NCBI GenBank assembly: GCA_018350325.1
Contig: JAEVLN010000009.1
Location: 703,388 to 767,387 of the forward strand
Direction: 5' to 3'
DNA: 64,000 nucleotides
Origin: Globodera rostochiensis
Lineage: Eukaryota > Nematoda > Chromadorea > Rhabditida > Heteroderidae
A program made the position numbers and the translations under genes. Shown here piece after piece: positions 47,635 to 60,005 of this stretch. Position 1 is the stretch's first letter; every line of letters starts with the position of its first letter. The notes under the pieces were generated by a model. That model saw only the letters and a program-made list of their open reading frames with translations, was not told the origin of the DNA and did not search any database.

Positions 47635-49901
47635 TTATATTACTTCCGCGTTACTTGAAGTACCGGCCTCATTGACAGCTAAATTCACGGGCAGCAGCTG
47701 ATCACTGGTCCCCGGGAGAGCAAAAGAAGGTGCCGAAGTTGGAGTGGGAAGTTGGCCAACTGCTCCAACTCTGGCCGAATGTTGTTTCCCTTTGTCGACG
47801 GGTTGCTGCATGGAATTGTTGGCGGATGACTCGAGTATCCCTCCAACAACCGGTGGGATAGGTAGTTCTTGTTGTTTTTGTTTCACTAGTTCATGAACAG
47901 TCTGAGAATGGTGTAGCTGATGAGTCAGCTGTTGTTGCAGCATTGATGATGATGATGATGTCCGTTGTTGCGGCAGCGGCATTGATGATGATGATGGCCG
48001 TTGTTGCGGCAGCGGCATTGATGATGATGATGGCCGTTGTTGCGGCAGCGGCATTGATGATGATGATGGCCGTTGTTGCAGCAGCGGCATTGATGATGAT
48101 GATGGCCGTTGTTGCAGCAGCGGCATTGATGATGATGATGGCCTTTGTTGCGGCAGCGGCATTGATGATGATGATGGCCGTTGTTGCAGCAGCGGCATTG
48201 ATGATGATGATGGCCTTTGTTGCGGCAGCGGCATTGATGATGATGGTGATGGCCGTTGTTGCGGCAGCGGCAGCGGCATTGATGATGATGATGCTCGTTG
48301 TTGCGGCATTGATAATGATGACCCTTGAAGTTGCGGCATTGATAATGATGACACTTGAAGTTGCGGCATTGGTGTTGGCAGAGACGCCAATGGGTGCAGT
48401 TGGTGTTGTGCCATGGACCGCGGTGATTGCCTTTGTCGTTGTGGCGAATGCTGAATCGATCCCGATTGTAATTGTGTTGGTTGAATCTGGCTTTGTGAAG
48501 GTTGTTGCAGTTGATTGTGTTGTTTTAGTTGTGCAAGGAAATTCTTCATTTTTGCTTGTTGCTGGTTCTGCACTTGTGACTGCTGTTGTGCATCTGCAGA
48601 AGATTGTAGCGATTGGCCTCCTAACATACGATTATATCGTTGAAGCCATGTTGAATGTTGTAGCGATTGTGGCTGTGGTAGTTGTTGTGGCTCGTGTACT
48701 TGTTGCTCTTGTTGTGCCTGCTGATGATGTTGTTGTTGCGCTTGTGACCTCTGCTGTTGTTCAGGCAGCATTCGCAATATTTTCTCCATTTTCTGATCGA
48801 GTTGAATAAGCTGTTGTGACTGTTGCCGTATTTGACTTTCTAGTTGATGATGACTCATTGAAGGTGCTGGTGAGTTTTCAGTGTTTTTTGGTGGTTCGGA
48901 ATTAATGCTTCTATCGGTAGAAGCCTGAAAAAAAGCAAGCTGTCAATTTCATGTCCTAATTTTGTAAAATTATGTTTTTAAAAGTCAAGAAAAATCTATA
49001 AAATTTATTTTTAATTAAAAAAGGGTTTTTCATTTCTTGGTTCAGTAGACAAAAACTTTCGGAATTTTGGCTCAACTTCAGTTGCGTGGGGGCTTATTCC
49101 TTCACTTACCACTGCCTTCCTTCTTCGATCGGATGGTGCCGCATCTCCTGCCATCTCGGCATCCATTTTTTCATTACCTTCGCCGTCAATACTTTCGTCC
49201 ATTTGTCTCATCTGCTGTTTGTTGGCCAAACGTCTCCTCTTGCCCGGCTCATTTTCATTTTCCCCCACGGACAGAGTTGCCTCACTGGACTGGTTCGGTT
49301 CATCACCACTTTTATCCGGCTGTCGCTTTGATGATTCATTACTGGAAGTTTGTGCATGGGAGGATTTTTTTGCCGAAAGCTCCATTCGATCAGTCTGATT
49401 CTGATCAGCTTCCATTTCATTTGTCTCAATCTTATCACTTTGCTTAGACTGATCAGCTTCCATTTCATTTGTCTCAATCTTATCACTTTGCTTAGACTGA
49501 TCAGCTTCTACTTCATTTGTCTCATTCTTATCACTTTGCTTAGACTGATCAGCTTCTACTTCATTTGTCTCGATCTTATCACTTTGCTTAGACTGATCAG
49601 CTTCAACTTCATTTGTCTCAATCTTATCACTTTGCTTAGACTGATCAGCTTCCACTTCATTTGTCTTAATCTTATCACTTTGCTTAGACTGATCAGCTTC
49701 CACTTCATTTGTCTTAATCTTATCACTTTGTTTAGACGATTTCGGTACGACTTTGTGGAAGGCGGACTGCTTGCTGTGATTAAATTTTGGTTGATTTCTT
49801 GAAGGACCTCCTGAGTCCTTTTCTTGGGGAGTTTTTGGCAAATTTGTCGCCCATACAATGGTAAAAATGGAGACAAGAAGATATAAGATTTTTTGATTCA
49901 T
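47635..49901 (-). CDS. Secreted repeat-rich, Gln/Ser-rich protein with basic nuclear-type motifs (693 residues)
   Basis: Two exons, 49901-49110 and 48924-47635, join in phase 0 across a gtaagt...tttcag intron (264 + 429 codons). The signal peptide is MNQKILYLLVSIFTIVWA. Exon 1 has about seven tandem 16-residue repeats (KQSDKIETNEVEADQS; 48 bp), followed by basic clusters GKRRRLANKQ and SDRRRKA. Exon 2 has a short coiled-coil-like start, long Gln-rich tracts, and about ten copies of a 12-residue Ser/Pro/Gln repeat (SSSSMPLPQQRP), ending in a non-repetitive tail. Export signal plus KRRR-type motif resembles predicted nematode effectors that reach host nuclei; this is inference only. Near-perfect repeats suggest copy number differs between individuals. 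Confidence 0.7.
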
Positions 49902-50194
49902 CTAAATTAATAATAGAAAACTAAATTTAAATGCAAAAAAAGTCACAGAACCGTTTAAATATAATTGCATTGTAAAAGATAGGCCTAGGCGCTATGGGAA
50001 TGCTTCAATAGAGTTATACATATACATACATATGCATAAAATATAAATATATTGACTTTTAAATACGTAATAAATCAATTTTACACGTATTAATGTTTAC
50101 TGAGCATTTTTATTGGTTGGGTTATGCGTGTATTATACATAGCTAAAAAAATTAATAATAAATAAATTTGCTGACCGACCGGATCAGGGGGATG
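49902..50194. other. Upstream flank of the repeat-rich gene
   Basis: Promoter-side DNA. Only AT-rich sequence and an ATACATATACATACATATGC microsatellite-like stretch (about 50015-50038) are visible. Confidence 0.3.
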
Positions 50195-50688
50195 CTCGCA
50201 ATCAGTGATGTCCCAGTTCCGGTTCCAGGAACCGAAACTACGGTTCCTGGAACCGGAACCGCGAAAAATTCGGAACCGATTTTGGAGTTCCAATATATGC
50301 AGTTAAAATGCATAATGAAATATGATTAATAATTAATGATAAAGAGAACGAAACCGAATCTGAACTGAAATTGGAACAAATGAGGCAATCTATTGAATTT
50401 GATCGGGCTATTCAATGTTTCTAAAATCTGACATTTTGATTCCAATGTACTGATTTTGAAAAATTTTTGCTGGCACCACTGACCTAAATACATTTTTCTG
50501 ATTTTTAAAAATTTTTGGACGCATTTACAAATTTTTGGAATTTGGAACCGGAACTGCTTTCGAACCGGTTCCGGTTCCACTTGAAAATCTGGAACCGTTT
50601 TTGGAACCGGTTCCCAAAACCGCGAAAATTCGGAACCGGTTCTCGGAACTGCCTGAAAAAATGGAACCGGGACATCACTGCTCGCAAT
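50195..50688. mobile_element. Non-autonomous hAT-like element, 478 bp
   Basis: Element 50203-50680. The left end CAGTGATGTCCCAGTTCC and right end GGAACCGGGACATCACTG are inverted repeats (one mismatch). A perfect 8-bp direct repeat CTCGCAAT lies at 50195-50202 and 50681-50688. Both subterminal regions are made of GGTTCC/GGAACC words. The central part (50330-50520) is unrelated AT-rich sequence. Open frames inside are not genes. Confidence 0.92.
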
Positions 50689-50879
50689 TACGGGATTACA
50701 AATATCCCTCGACCGGATCCGGTCACTGACGCGAGAAAGCTGAAACGGGAAAATGCCAAAAGAAGGAATGTGCAAGATGGTTGGCTTGCCTCTTGCAGCA
50801 GAGCCCGAACGCTCGAGATTTCTTCGAGATTCTCGATCAAAATCTAAATTGGCGAAATTTATTGAATTAATTTTGATAA

Positions 50880-51135
50880 GAGGCGCCGCCGGGGAAATTT
50901 TGAATTTTGACTCAATTTTGTTGAGATCTGCAACCAAAATTTTAAAACAAGGTACATTTAAAGCTTTTTAGGAAGAATGGTCCGACGGCCGATAGGCGCC
51001 TGTCGGAGAAAATTTTTCAAGGATTTAAACGACATTTGTGAAGAAAATTGTGAATTTTTAATTTTTGGGTTCTGAGAGGGGGGTCGGCGACCCGATAGGC
51101 ACCGCCGGAGAAATTTTTGACTCAATTTGTTAAGT
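50880..51135. repeat. Three tandem-like copies of the TCGGCGG hairpin repeat
   Basis: AGGCGCCGCCGGGGAAATTT (50881), CCGACGGCCGATAGGCGCC (50983) and GGTCGGCGACCCGATAGGCA (51080) are each followed by GACTCAATTTGTT and related downstream sequence. This indicates degenerate copies of one repeat roughly 100 bp apart. Confidence 0.65.
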
Positions 51136-51358
51136 GTTTATTATAAGCAACGATCGATCAAACATAAATAGCGATTACAAGACTGGCTCCTAGATTTTTA
51201 CTCATTTACATATTTGGCTTTATCGTCTGTTAGCCGACCAAAATTTTTTTACAACAACATTTAAATGATGAATTATAAAGATCTTAGCCTCCTTTTTGTC
51301 AAAGCTCTTTGTACAATGAGCATTCTTCATTCAAAATAAATTTTAAAATCCGGCAACA

Positions 51359-54300
51359 TCAACCCGCTAATTTACTATCTGCTTCATCTTCCAAAGTCGT
51401 TCCCGCATTGTTGCTGCAATCAGCAGCTTGCCCTTCCTCCTCCTTTTTGTTTGCGGTGGGGCCAACAACATTGGTGGTCGCCGTTATTTTTGGTCTTCTC
51501 TCCTTCCTTCGCTGTCGGGTAAAGCGGTTCATCTCCTCGTTGCTTAAGGGCATCGAATGGTTATGGCACAGCCGATGGTACAGCATGTTCTTGGCACGAA
51601 AATGTACCAGCTTATAGGGACAACTGATCGGCGCTTTTCGGTATCGGCACCTGAAAATTGGAGCGGAGACAAATGTGAGCACAAAGGATTGGAAAGCTAA
51701 CGAAGAGCTTTTTCACCGATGCTTTTCTGCTCCAACGACAAAATGTGCCCAGTGGGGAAAAGTAAAAAAGCCCCCCCCCACCCCACCAAAATGCACACTT
51801 TTTGTGTAAATTATTTATTCAAATAATTATAAAATCAAAAACCTTACAAGTTGAGACTCTCGAACATCCATTCCCCTATAAGTACCCACCCACCAATAAA
51901 AAACGCGCTTCTCATCCACTGTGATGAATTGCTTGTTGACATAATATTGGCGACAAAAATCCAAGACAACGCCGCCACTATCATCGGCAAGGTCGGCCAG
52001 CCAATGCCAGAGGTTTTTAAAGCGGTCAATAATGACGGGAGCTTTGTGGTCGGATGATGAAAATTTCGATATGCTCAAATATTGATTAGCATCCCTAAAT
52101 GGGAGGGAGGATATAATGCAAAACGGGGTTGCCATTTGTCCTTTTTTGGGGTATCCAAATCTTTAAAATTTGAAAAAAAAAATGTCCTTTTTTTAAAGAT
52201 TTGTCCTTTAATTGGGGTACACGCCCTTTTTTGTCCTTTATTTGAGATTTCTGGAGCTTTTTGAAGAATTTTTGTTTAAATTTTGAAGTTGAAAGAAATG
52301 GTTGGTGTCGAGAAATATGGTTAAAAACTCAAATTTCATGTGAAAAATAAAAATTTACTGCATTTTTGAACATTTTGTAAAGTGTCCTTTTTTTGCCAGC
52401 TAAACGCCAGCAAAATCTTTTTTTTGACCTTCACTGTCCTTTTTGAGCATTTGGTCTGGTTGTCCGTCCATTAGTTATTACTAGAGCCCGGATTTTTATT
52501 TGTTTAAATGTTTTTTTGAAGAATAGGGAATCATATCATGAGAGAAGCCCGGAAATAGCTTTCATCTCGAAAAATTTTAGAATAAGCGCGAATTTCGCCA
52601 TTTTTCATAATAAATCAATATTATAGGCATTTTTCATGAGAAAAATGCAATTTTTAGGCATTTTTCCAAAAATTTTTGAAGAAATTCAATATTTCAGGTA
52701 TTTTCCCAAAATGTCCTAAGAAAAATGCAATAAAAACGAAAAATGTTTAAAAATCAAAAAAAAAATTTCAAACCAAAAATGCAGAATTTAGCACATTTTT
52801 AACCAATATTTTGGCGCTTTTTGGGGTTTTTGGTCAATATTTCACGTTTTTTAGTCAATATACCGGACTCTAGTTATACATATGTTCAAAAAATTTGAGG
52901 GCAAATTGTTATTTACATAAGTAAAATTAATTCTTTCAAAAATTGAGCAAAAACTCTTCGGACAAATTGTTATTTACATATGTAAAATTAATCTCTCAAA
53001 AATTTGAGCAAAAACTCTTCGGACAAATTGTTATTTACATATGTAAAATTAATTCTTTCAAAAATTTGAGCAAAAACTCTTCGGGCAAATTCTTATTTAC
53101 ATAAGCAAAAACTCACGTTGGCGCCAAAGTTGATGTGCGCACAATGTGCCGTTTGGGCTCGCCTTTGACCTTCACGACTTTGTTTTTGGCACGTTTAATT
53201 GCCTTCTTTTTTGTCCGTTTAATCGTCATTTTCTTGCCACTCTTTTTGTTGGTCAATATTTTCTTCAGCTTTGGCGTTGGCTTTGGCTTTTTCGTCGTAT
53301 GGTCGTGCGATGACCAATGGAAAACTGCACGGAGCTTCACCACATAAATGGCGCGGTATGGACAGTGAAATCTGTGCGCAAAAAAAAAGTAAAATATATA
53401 AAGCATTTTTAAATTTGTTTGAAATTCATCAAAAATAGGCAATCTCTCAGGGCTCCGATCATAGATGGCCATGGGGGGGGGGGGGGGCTCGAGAGCTGCA
53501 AAGTTAACATTAGAGCGCCGGCGCTCAAATGTCAGGCCAACTGAATCCGTGTTTTTTTCGCGCGATTTTTCCTTTAGGCGAGGGGCGGGTGGGTCGGCGG
53601 TGCCGATAGACGCCGCCGAGAAAATTTTTGAATTTTTGACTCAATTTGTTGAAAGATTTGCAACCAAAATTTTAAAAATAGGGTAATTTTTGAAGCTTTT
53701 TAAGAAGGGAAAAATTTAAGTAACCGGACATCAAAAGTAGACAAAAAGCAGCATTTACACCAAATATTCAAATTCATAAGATTTAAAAAAAATTTCCCTT
53801 TAATTTTCAAAAAAACCACTACCTAATCAACATCAAAAGTAAGCAAAAATAGCATTTCAAAAAAAAACAGCATCGGCCTTCCAAAAAACATCAAAAAGCT
53901 GCTAAAGCAGCAGATATCGGAGCCCAGGATAATTGCCATTTTAATATTTTCTCATTTTTAGACACGGCCTGACTTGCGCCATTCCGAGCAAGCGAGGCCC
54001 ACGGTGTGAAAGGTGCCGTCGCGGTTCCGTCTCAAGCTGTACCGGCACAGCCGGTGCTGAAAAATGCGTTCAAAAAACTAAAAACCTCAAAACTTTTCTG
54101 TTGCTTTTCTTTATTTAAGATATTTTTTGTTTAATTTCCCAATCTGCGACAATAACCAACCAGTTCGCCCAACACGCGCAACTGTTGTCGTGCCGCAGTG
54201 CAGTCGCCGTCGGCCTCGTCAAGGGTGGCCAACCGAGTCCACACCCGCCCATTGCCAGCCACATAAGTGTCCGATTGTGCGGTGTTGTTGTTGTCAATGT

Positions 54301-57300
54301 GCTGCTTGGTTTTGATGTTGTGGTGCAGCATGCTTTTATTGGAAACAAACGAAGATTGGCTGCCATTTTTCGTGGCCGTCGAGTTGCTTGAGTTAGCATC
54401 CTCAAAAAATCTTTTTTGTTTAATGGATATTAAAAGTTCGTGCCGATATATACGAACAAATGATTGTTTGGGAGGGGGGGGGGGGGGGGGGGGTGCAATG
54501 TGCAATTAGGGTTTAGCCCTCTTCTGTCTGCTCTCCACTAAGCCTAAAGTGTACGAATATGAATTATGCCATTTTTCGTTTGTAAGTTTCTTTAAAAAAA
54601 TGAATGAAAACCGCAAAAGAGCCCCATTAAAATTGACGTTTTTGGCCAAAAAAAGCCAGATGATGCGACGACAACTGTGTAGAACAAAAAAGGAAGAAAT
54701 TTTGAAAAAAACATATAGTAGATGTTGAAATCATAGATATGATGATATGTCAAATGGCAAAAAGAGTACCAGAGAATTGTGCTCAGCGCCCTTGAAACTC
54801 CCAACCACTCTTCCCTCCTAATTGATTGTCTAATCAAAGAATCTCGCCCACAACAATGTCCAACAACCACCACCACCCACCCGCCGTCGCAAGTCAATGC
54901 TGTCGCTGATGCCGCTGCTGTTCATTGTGTCATTTGTGCCAACACATTTTTTGTCCTCGACCGGTGCGTGGTTGTGCGACGTGTACGCGAACACGGCCCC
55001 TCTCTCCGCCACATACAAAGCGCGATACGGACATCTTACAAAGTCACGCAGAGAGTGTCGTCTGCTGGCAATATAAAGCATTTTGCTTCATTGTTTTTTT
55101 TTTTGTTGGAATGGGTGGTGGCATAAATTAATTTAAATTTCCGTTTTTTTTTTTGCCAAAAATCCGAATTCCGGCTCCAAAAATGTCCGGAATCAGGTTA
55201 CGCCCCTGCGCGCCTGACCTCTCCCATTCCTAAAAGCTTCAAAAAATTTTGACAATTAATTTCCGTCGCTTATTTTGATAAACCAAAAATTGGCTTCCTC
55301 CCCCCCCCCCTAAAGTGTCGTCTGCCTACTTGTTCAATTTGCAGACGTATAAAATTCGTCGTGGGTAATTGCTAGACTTCGACAAAAAATGCGTATGACA
55401 AAATTGACGAATTTTCTCTTTGTCCCCAACGTCAGGCAAATCGAGCAGCCAATCCCATTGCTTTCCAAATGGGTCCATATGCGGTGGTGGCCGATTGTCA
55501 CTGATCGCTTCTGTTGCTGTTGTTACTGCTACTGCTACGACAACGTGTTCCTTGCTGTCTGTTGTTATTGCGTTATCCAAATTGTCTAAACGAAAAAAAA
55601 AATATTTTTATTTTTGTGATAAGCTTTTGCTGCTGCTAAAAAGCGGGTGTTCTGCTGGAATGGAAAAAAATATTATTAAAAATCCTTCAAACAAAAAAAA
55701 AAAGAATTCTTTCCGATAGTTTGAAGTAGTTCAACAACAAATGCCATGAACTCCCCCCCCCCCTCCCTCCCTCCACCTATGTCGGGCAGTGCAGCAGAAA
55801 ATGCCGAAACATTATCGTCGTTGTTGCTACCGTTGTTTTCATGCTGCTGTTGTGCTGCTGCCATCGGCACAGTGAGAATGCCAGAATTGTTGGCATTTAG
55901 CGCACTGATGGGCGTGGGATGGTTATGCGTTCGACGATAGACCAGCGCTTTTCGCCCCGGCAAATATAGCGCGCGATGGAGACAATTTTGATACGGGGAC
56001 CATCGACCGCTCCATCGGCAACTGAAATTTATGGGACAATGAAATCAATGACCTTTTTGACCCCAAATTTAATTTATTTTTGAACAAATTGACAGAACTC
56101 ATTGGTCACCTGTAGTAAATGCGTCCGTCATGTTTGGGCGGTCCGCTGCGACACAACATATTTTGGCGCACAAAGTTGTCCAACAACTCTGGGTCAACAG
56201 CGAAGACGAACAGACGCCACTCCTTGCCAAATCGGTCCACATAATACGCTTTGTTGTCGCCGCCGCCGCCGAATGTCGTTTTGCCTGTCGTCATTGTCCC
56301 CGTCGTTGTCGATGAAAAAGTGTCATTAGTCGTCACTGATACTGTTAAAATTTTAAAATAGATTTAATTATTTTTTATAGACATTTTAAATATTTTACCA
56401 TCTCTCATTTCCATGTCTGTGTCAAATTGTCGCCTATTTGTCTCATCGTGGTGATAATGAACTGTTAGCCCAACTTCCGGCTGTTCCTGAAAATATCCAA
56501 AACAGAAGATTTGTTTTTTTCTTGTTAAATTATTAATTTAAATTTCAAATATAAAAAAGTGATCAATCATCAAAAGCAATTCACCTCGTCCTTCACCATT
56601 GAAATTGGTGCCATTCCAATGGCGTCATCAGCAGCAAATGCAAAACGTGCTGCAGCGCCTAGGCAATTGCCGGCAGCGGCCTGGTTCGTTGTCGCCTCGG
56701 GCGTCGCAGGCGACAACGGTCGAAATGGCGCTGAATGATTTGAATTAAAAGCACGTTAAACTAACAAAAAAAAAAGCAACAATTTATGTAGACTTTGATT
56801 AACCATCCATTTTCTATTTAATGGCCACAAATTTATAGATCCGTTTTTTTGAAATTTTAACCGATTTTGGTCCAAAAATTACGAATTTTGCAAATCAAAG
56901 AGACTCCCCTAATAGTAAGGAGTTTTTTTATCAAAAAAAGTTCGACCCCCATAAATACGGGCCTTACCATAGTTTTTTTTCTCGTATTTATCAATTTTTC
57001 CGATATTCAAGGCTTACAAGGAGCAATAGCACTGCTTCTATCCAACGATAAGCCATCCTTAGGCATTGACGAAGACAAAGTTAGGCTCATTTGCTTGGCC
57101 CCTGCATTTGCATCGGCCAAAATTGCTGAAATTTTTGCTTAAATGCCTCACTTTTGTATAATTTTTGTCAAAAATCTCCCAAATCCAGACATAAATATGA
57201 ACCTAATGTTAATTAAAAGGGTTTAAAACGTGTAAATCTGCCGTCCAACCTTGTTGCTGTCGTTCTGCGGCAAACACTGTGGTCGAAGTTGAGCATGGCC

Positions 57301-57784
57301 CAATTGGTGACTAAAAATGAATGTTTTCATTTTTTTAATGATTTATGCCATTTAACCTCCTCCTCCTTCGGCATCCGTTGATGTCCACCAAATTCGAGCT
57401 GTTTCGCCAACAGTTTGGCCGCATATTGAGGATGCTCTTGCACAATGTGACCCGTCATTGTGTTCACTTCCATCGGTATAAATCTTCAAAAATAAAACTG
57501 TTTTTTTTCATTAGAAACAAAATCAAATTGATTAGCTAAATGAATATTCTGCAGCATTTAGTCTTTAAATTCGAAAGTGTCAAAGCAAATTTGCGACCAA
57601 ACAAGGGGTATAGAGAAAAACGAATTATTCCAACAATTTTACATTGAATTCATTTTTGTTAAACCATTTTTCAAATTCAAGAAAAATTGAGTGCAAACCG
57701 TTTGCCGCACTCCATGCATTGCGCTTCAACACTCCCATTACGGAATTGGCGTCGTTCGAACAAATCGATGGCCCAGATGGGTGA
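51359..57784 (-). CDS. BED-type plus four tandem FLYWCH-type zinc-finger protein (at least 823 residues)
   Basis: Fourteen exons: 57784-57699, 57483-57357, 57310-57250, 56730-56585, 56486-56399, 56341-56110, 56021-55777, 55585-55330, 55061-54881, 54400-54161, 54056-53974, 53371-53117, 52073-51894, 51650-51359. They total 2472 nt, all phases match, stop at 51359. Exons 1-2 encode a BED-like finger: SPIWAIDLFE, CMEC, then HIVQEH and YAAKLL. Four copies follow of a unit [F-G-K-x-W-x2-L ... Y-x-C ... C-P-Y-R-A-L-Y ... H-N-H]: RIYYSCRWSG...NCLHRALY...THNH; RILYVCKLNK...CPYRALY...SHNH; LACSEWRKFHCPYRAIY...SHDH; VFYWCRYRKAPISCPYKLV...CHNH. This is the FLYWCH Cys2His2 pattern. BED and FLYWCH domains bind DNA, so a nuclear regulator or domesticated transposase-related protein is likely. 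Between units lie polar linkers, and after unit 3 a Lys-rich stretch. The exon before 57784 was not found. Confidence 0.75.
52482..52872. mobile_element. Candidate hAT-like element, 391 bp, in an intron of the FLYWCH gene
   Basis: The left end TAGAGCCCGGATTTT and right end ATACCGGACTCTA are inverted repeats with mismatches. The flanks GTTATTAC and GTTATACA are nearly the same. The interior reiterates AGGCATTTTTC and TTTTTGGTCAATATTT words. Confidence 0.55.
52904..53112. repeat. Tandem repeat, about 62 bp, 3.4 copies
   Basis: Units begin ACAAATTGTTATTTACATAA and include AAAATTAATTCTTTCAAAAA and GCAAAAACTCTTCGG. The last unit is cut by the exon at 53117, whose donor (gtgagttttt) lies within the repeat's end (AAAAACTCAC). 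Confidence 0.8.
53448..53927. mobile_element. hAT-like element, about 480 bp, in an intron of the FLYWCH gene
   Basis: The left end CAGGGCTCCGATCATAGATG and right end CAGATATCGGAGCCCAG form inverted repeats related to those of the 16.7-kb element. No clear target duplication remains. The interior holds a TCGGCGG hairpin copy (53590-53620) and reiterated AACATCAAAA / AGCAG words. A run of 13 or more G lies near the left end. Confidence 0.65.
54474..54494. repeat. G homopolymer run, about 21
   Basis: An uninterrupted run of G. Similar G or C runs of 8-14 occur at 37913-37929, 47315-47335, 55745-55755, 58805-58816 and 63866-63876, more than expected for AT-rich DNA. Confidence 0.8.
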
Positions 57785-58186
57785 CTGTTTGGGAAAAAAA
57801 GAATACCTATGAATTTTAATTTTCAAATCTTTTTTAATTTTAAAATTACAGCGCAGTTCAGCCACACATATTTCGTTTTTTTGGTCGATCATAAATTTAA
57901 TAATAATGAAGTACTTAAATGCCTGACTCGCGCATGTACTGCTTCAAAATATTTACTTAAATGCCTGAGGCAAATCTTATAATAGGGCATTTACCTCCTC
58001 ATTATCTGCTGGCTGTTGCTGCATTAAAATCGATATTTTGCGCCTCCGTTTTGAACTGGAATGGCAATATTTTGTTGACGTCAATAAAGTCGTTTTTCGA
58101 ATGGTTTGGGCTCTTGAATTGGCAAAAAAAAAACCTAAAAATTTCAAATTCAAGACTTGAAATTACCCAATTCGCTACTTGCCAAG

Positions 58187-58572
58187 TCGCTACACCCCAA
58201 CTAGCTACTTTTTCCAAGCTTTTTTCCTTATAACTTTTTTCAAAGATGTTTTTTAAAAACAAATTTTTTTTTGTTTTTTTTGCATTTTATGTATTTAAAA
58301 TCAAAGATTTTTGAAATCATTCGAAATCGGCTATCAACAAGCAAAAGCTAAGCGATTGGACCATTTCAAAAAAGTTATGGCCAGTAAAGCTTAAAATTTG
58401 ATTTCTTTAGCAGTAACTTTTTTTCAGAATTGTTAATCGCTTGGCTTTTGCTTGTTGATAGCTTCTACAAAGTATAAGCTTACGAACGATATCAAAAATC
58501 TTCGTTTCAGTTGACGTCGAAAAAAGTTATAAGGAAATAGCGTGGAAAAAGAAGCGAGTTGGGGGTGTAGCG
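58187..58572. repeat. Long foldback (inverted repeat), about 386 bp
   Basis: The left arm starts TCGCTACACCCCAACTAGCT, continues TTCCTTATAACTTTTTTC and reaches GCTATCAACAAGCAAAAGCT. The right arm gives the reverse complements GAAAAAAGTTATAAGGAA, GCTTTTGCTTGTTGATAGC and GAGTTGGGGGTGTAGCG. The arms run most of the length, leaving only a short centre near 58390. No open frame of note. Confidence 0.8.
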
Positions 58573-59260
58573 GGTTGGGTGTAGTCCCCTAAAATCGTAT
58601 TTCTTTTTTTAAATTTTAAAATCGAGCTTTTTTTTAATGCTCTCCATTCTCTCATGTCGATAATGAATGTGGGGGTCCATTTTTTGAATGGCAAAAGACG
58701 CTACATAAATGAACATTTTTGCTCCAATCCACTCACTCAATCAATGCCAATTTTGCAGCTCATCATTGGCAAATGTTGCGGATTTTGTGTTGGATGGTTG
58801 GGTGAGGGGGGGGGGGAGAAGGGCCCTTGAATAATGGACGATGTTTTTTTTATACATTCTTTTTTTATTTATTCCACCAAATAAACTATGTAGGTCAACA
58901 GAAGGAAGGACGGGGATTGGAAAATTGGTTTCAAACTTTTGGCATTTTGGGTTATTCGGAGTTTATGTTTAACCAAAAATTTTTTTCGTAAATTATTAAA
59001 AAATATTAAAATTTGTCTTAAAAAATGATTGTCTGATTAATACGGAAGTTCTCCATTATCCATTAAAAAGGATTAATGTCTTTTAATGAAATCAATGCAT
59101 TTTAAAAACAAAATAAATTAAAGCAAGTAAATTGGTGCGCTGTATTAATGGACGGTACTAAATTTCGGCATTTATGCCAATCTGATGTAAGTTGCCATAT
59201 AACATTTGGCAAAAAGTTGCGAGAAAAGAGCAGACAACACAACGGATTTTGGGGCTCTAC

Positions 59261-59337
59261 GGGCCTAGTGTCCGTGCGCACTTTTCAACAAAAAAGGGTC
59301 GCGGGTTCGAACACCCCTCATGCAATTACTATTTTTT
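59261..59337 (+). repeat. tRNA-like element (SINE-like)
   Basis: A-box-like GGGCCTAGTGTCCGTGCGC (59261-59279), B-box GGGTTCGAACACCCC (59303-59317), and a T6 run at 59332-59337. The stretch between the boxes is too short and A-rich for a tRNA anticodon arm, so this is read as a tRNA-derived repeat. Compare 9620-9697. Confidence 0.55.
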
Positions 59338-60005
59338 GGCGAATTGATTCCTCATTTCCCCAGAATGGTAATACAATAGTTCTATGGGTTGCACATTACT
59401 GCAGGGATGCACCCCCAGTGTTACGCGTTCTCTCCATTACTCTATGTATCTAACCCTCCCTCTCAATTTGCACACTATTTCGTCGATTTACCATTTCTTT
59501 TTTATTAAAAAAGGTAGATAGAACGCTTCGAGAGAAAGTTAGAGAAAGAAAGGAAATTTGTTTAATTCTCTCTCACTCTCTATTTATTGGCACACATCTC
59601 GTTTTTTGAGCCGCTGTGTGCTTGCAACCATACCACGTTTGATTATAAAATCGGAATATCCACTTTTTGTTCTAAACCACCAAAGTTTGAATAATTAATG
59701 GTAAACATTTGCCATTTAGTTTGGTCACCATTCCCCCCCCCCCCCGGGGCAATCGTTTCTTTGTGTCAAATGGAAGCTGTCGCTCATCTTCATGTCAGTC
59801 GATTGGCCTTTGCAGAAGGAAGTTTGGCTTTGTCACTAAAAAAGAATTCCCATTCAAATTTCCCTAATGTATTCGGCGATCAATATTCCGTTGAAATGTC
59901 CTGTCTCATTTCCATTTTTGCTTTTTGTGGCTATGCTAAATTACGTATTGTGAACTTTTGAAGCCTGGGGGAGGGGTGCCTTTGGGTGCACAATGACCGT
60001 CTAAG

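Noticed and set aside
47943..48809. Plus-strand 288-residue frame starting with poly-Met
   Set aside because: It is the antisense of the Ser/Pro/Gln repeat in the secreted minus-strand gene, which has a signal peptide and proper splice sites.
50326..50971. Open frames up to 203 residues
   Set aside because: They overlap the 478-bp hAT-like element and translate its GGTTCC words.
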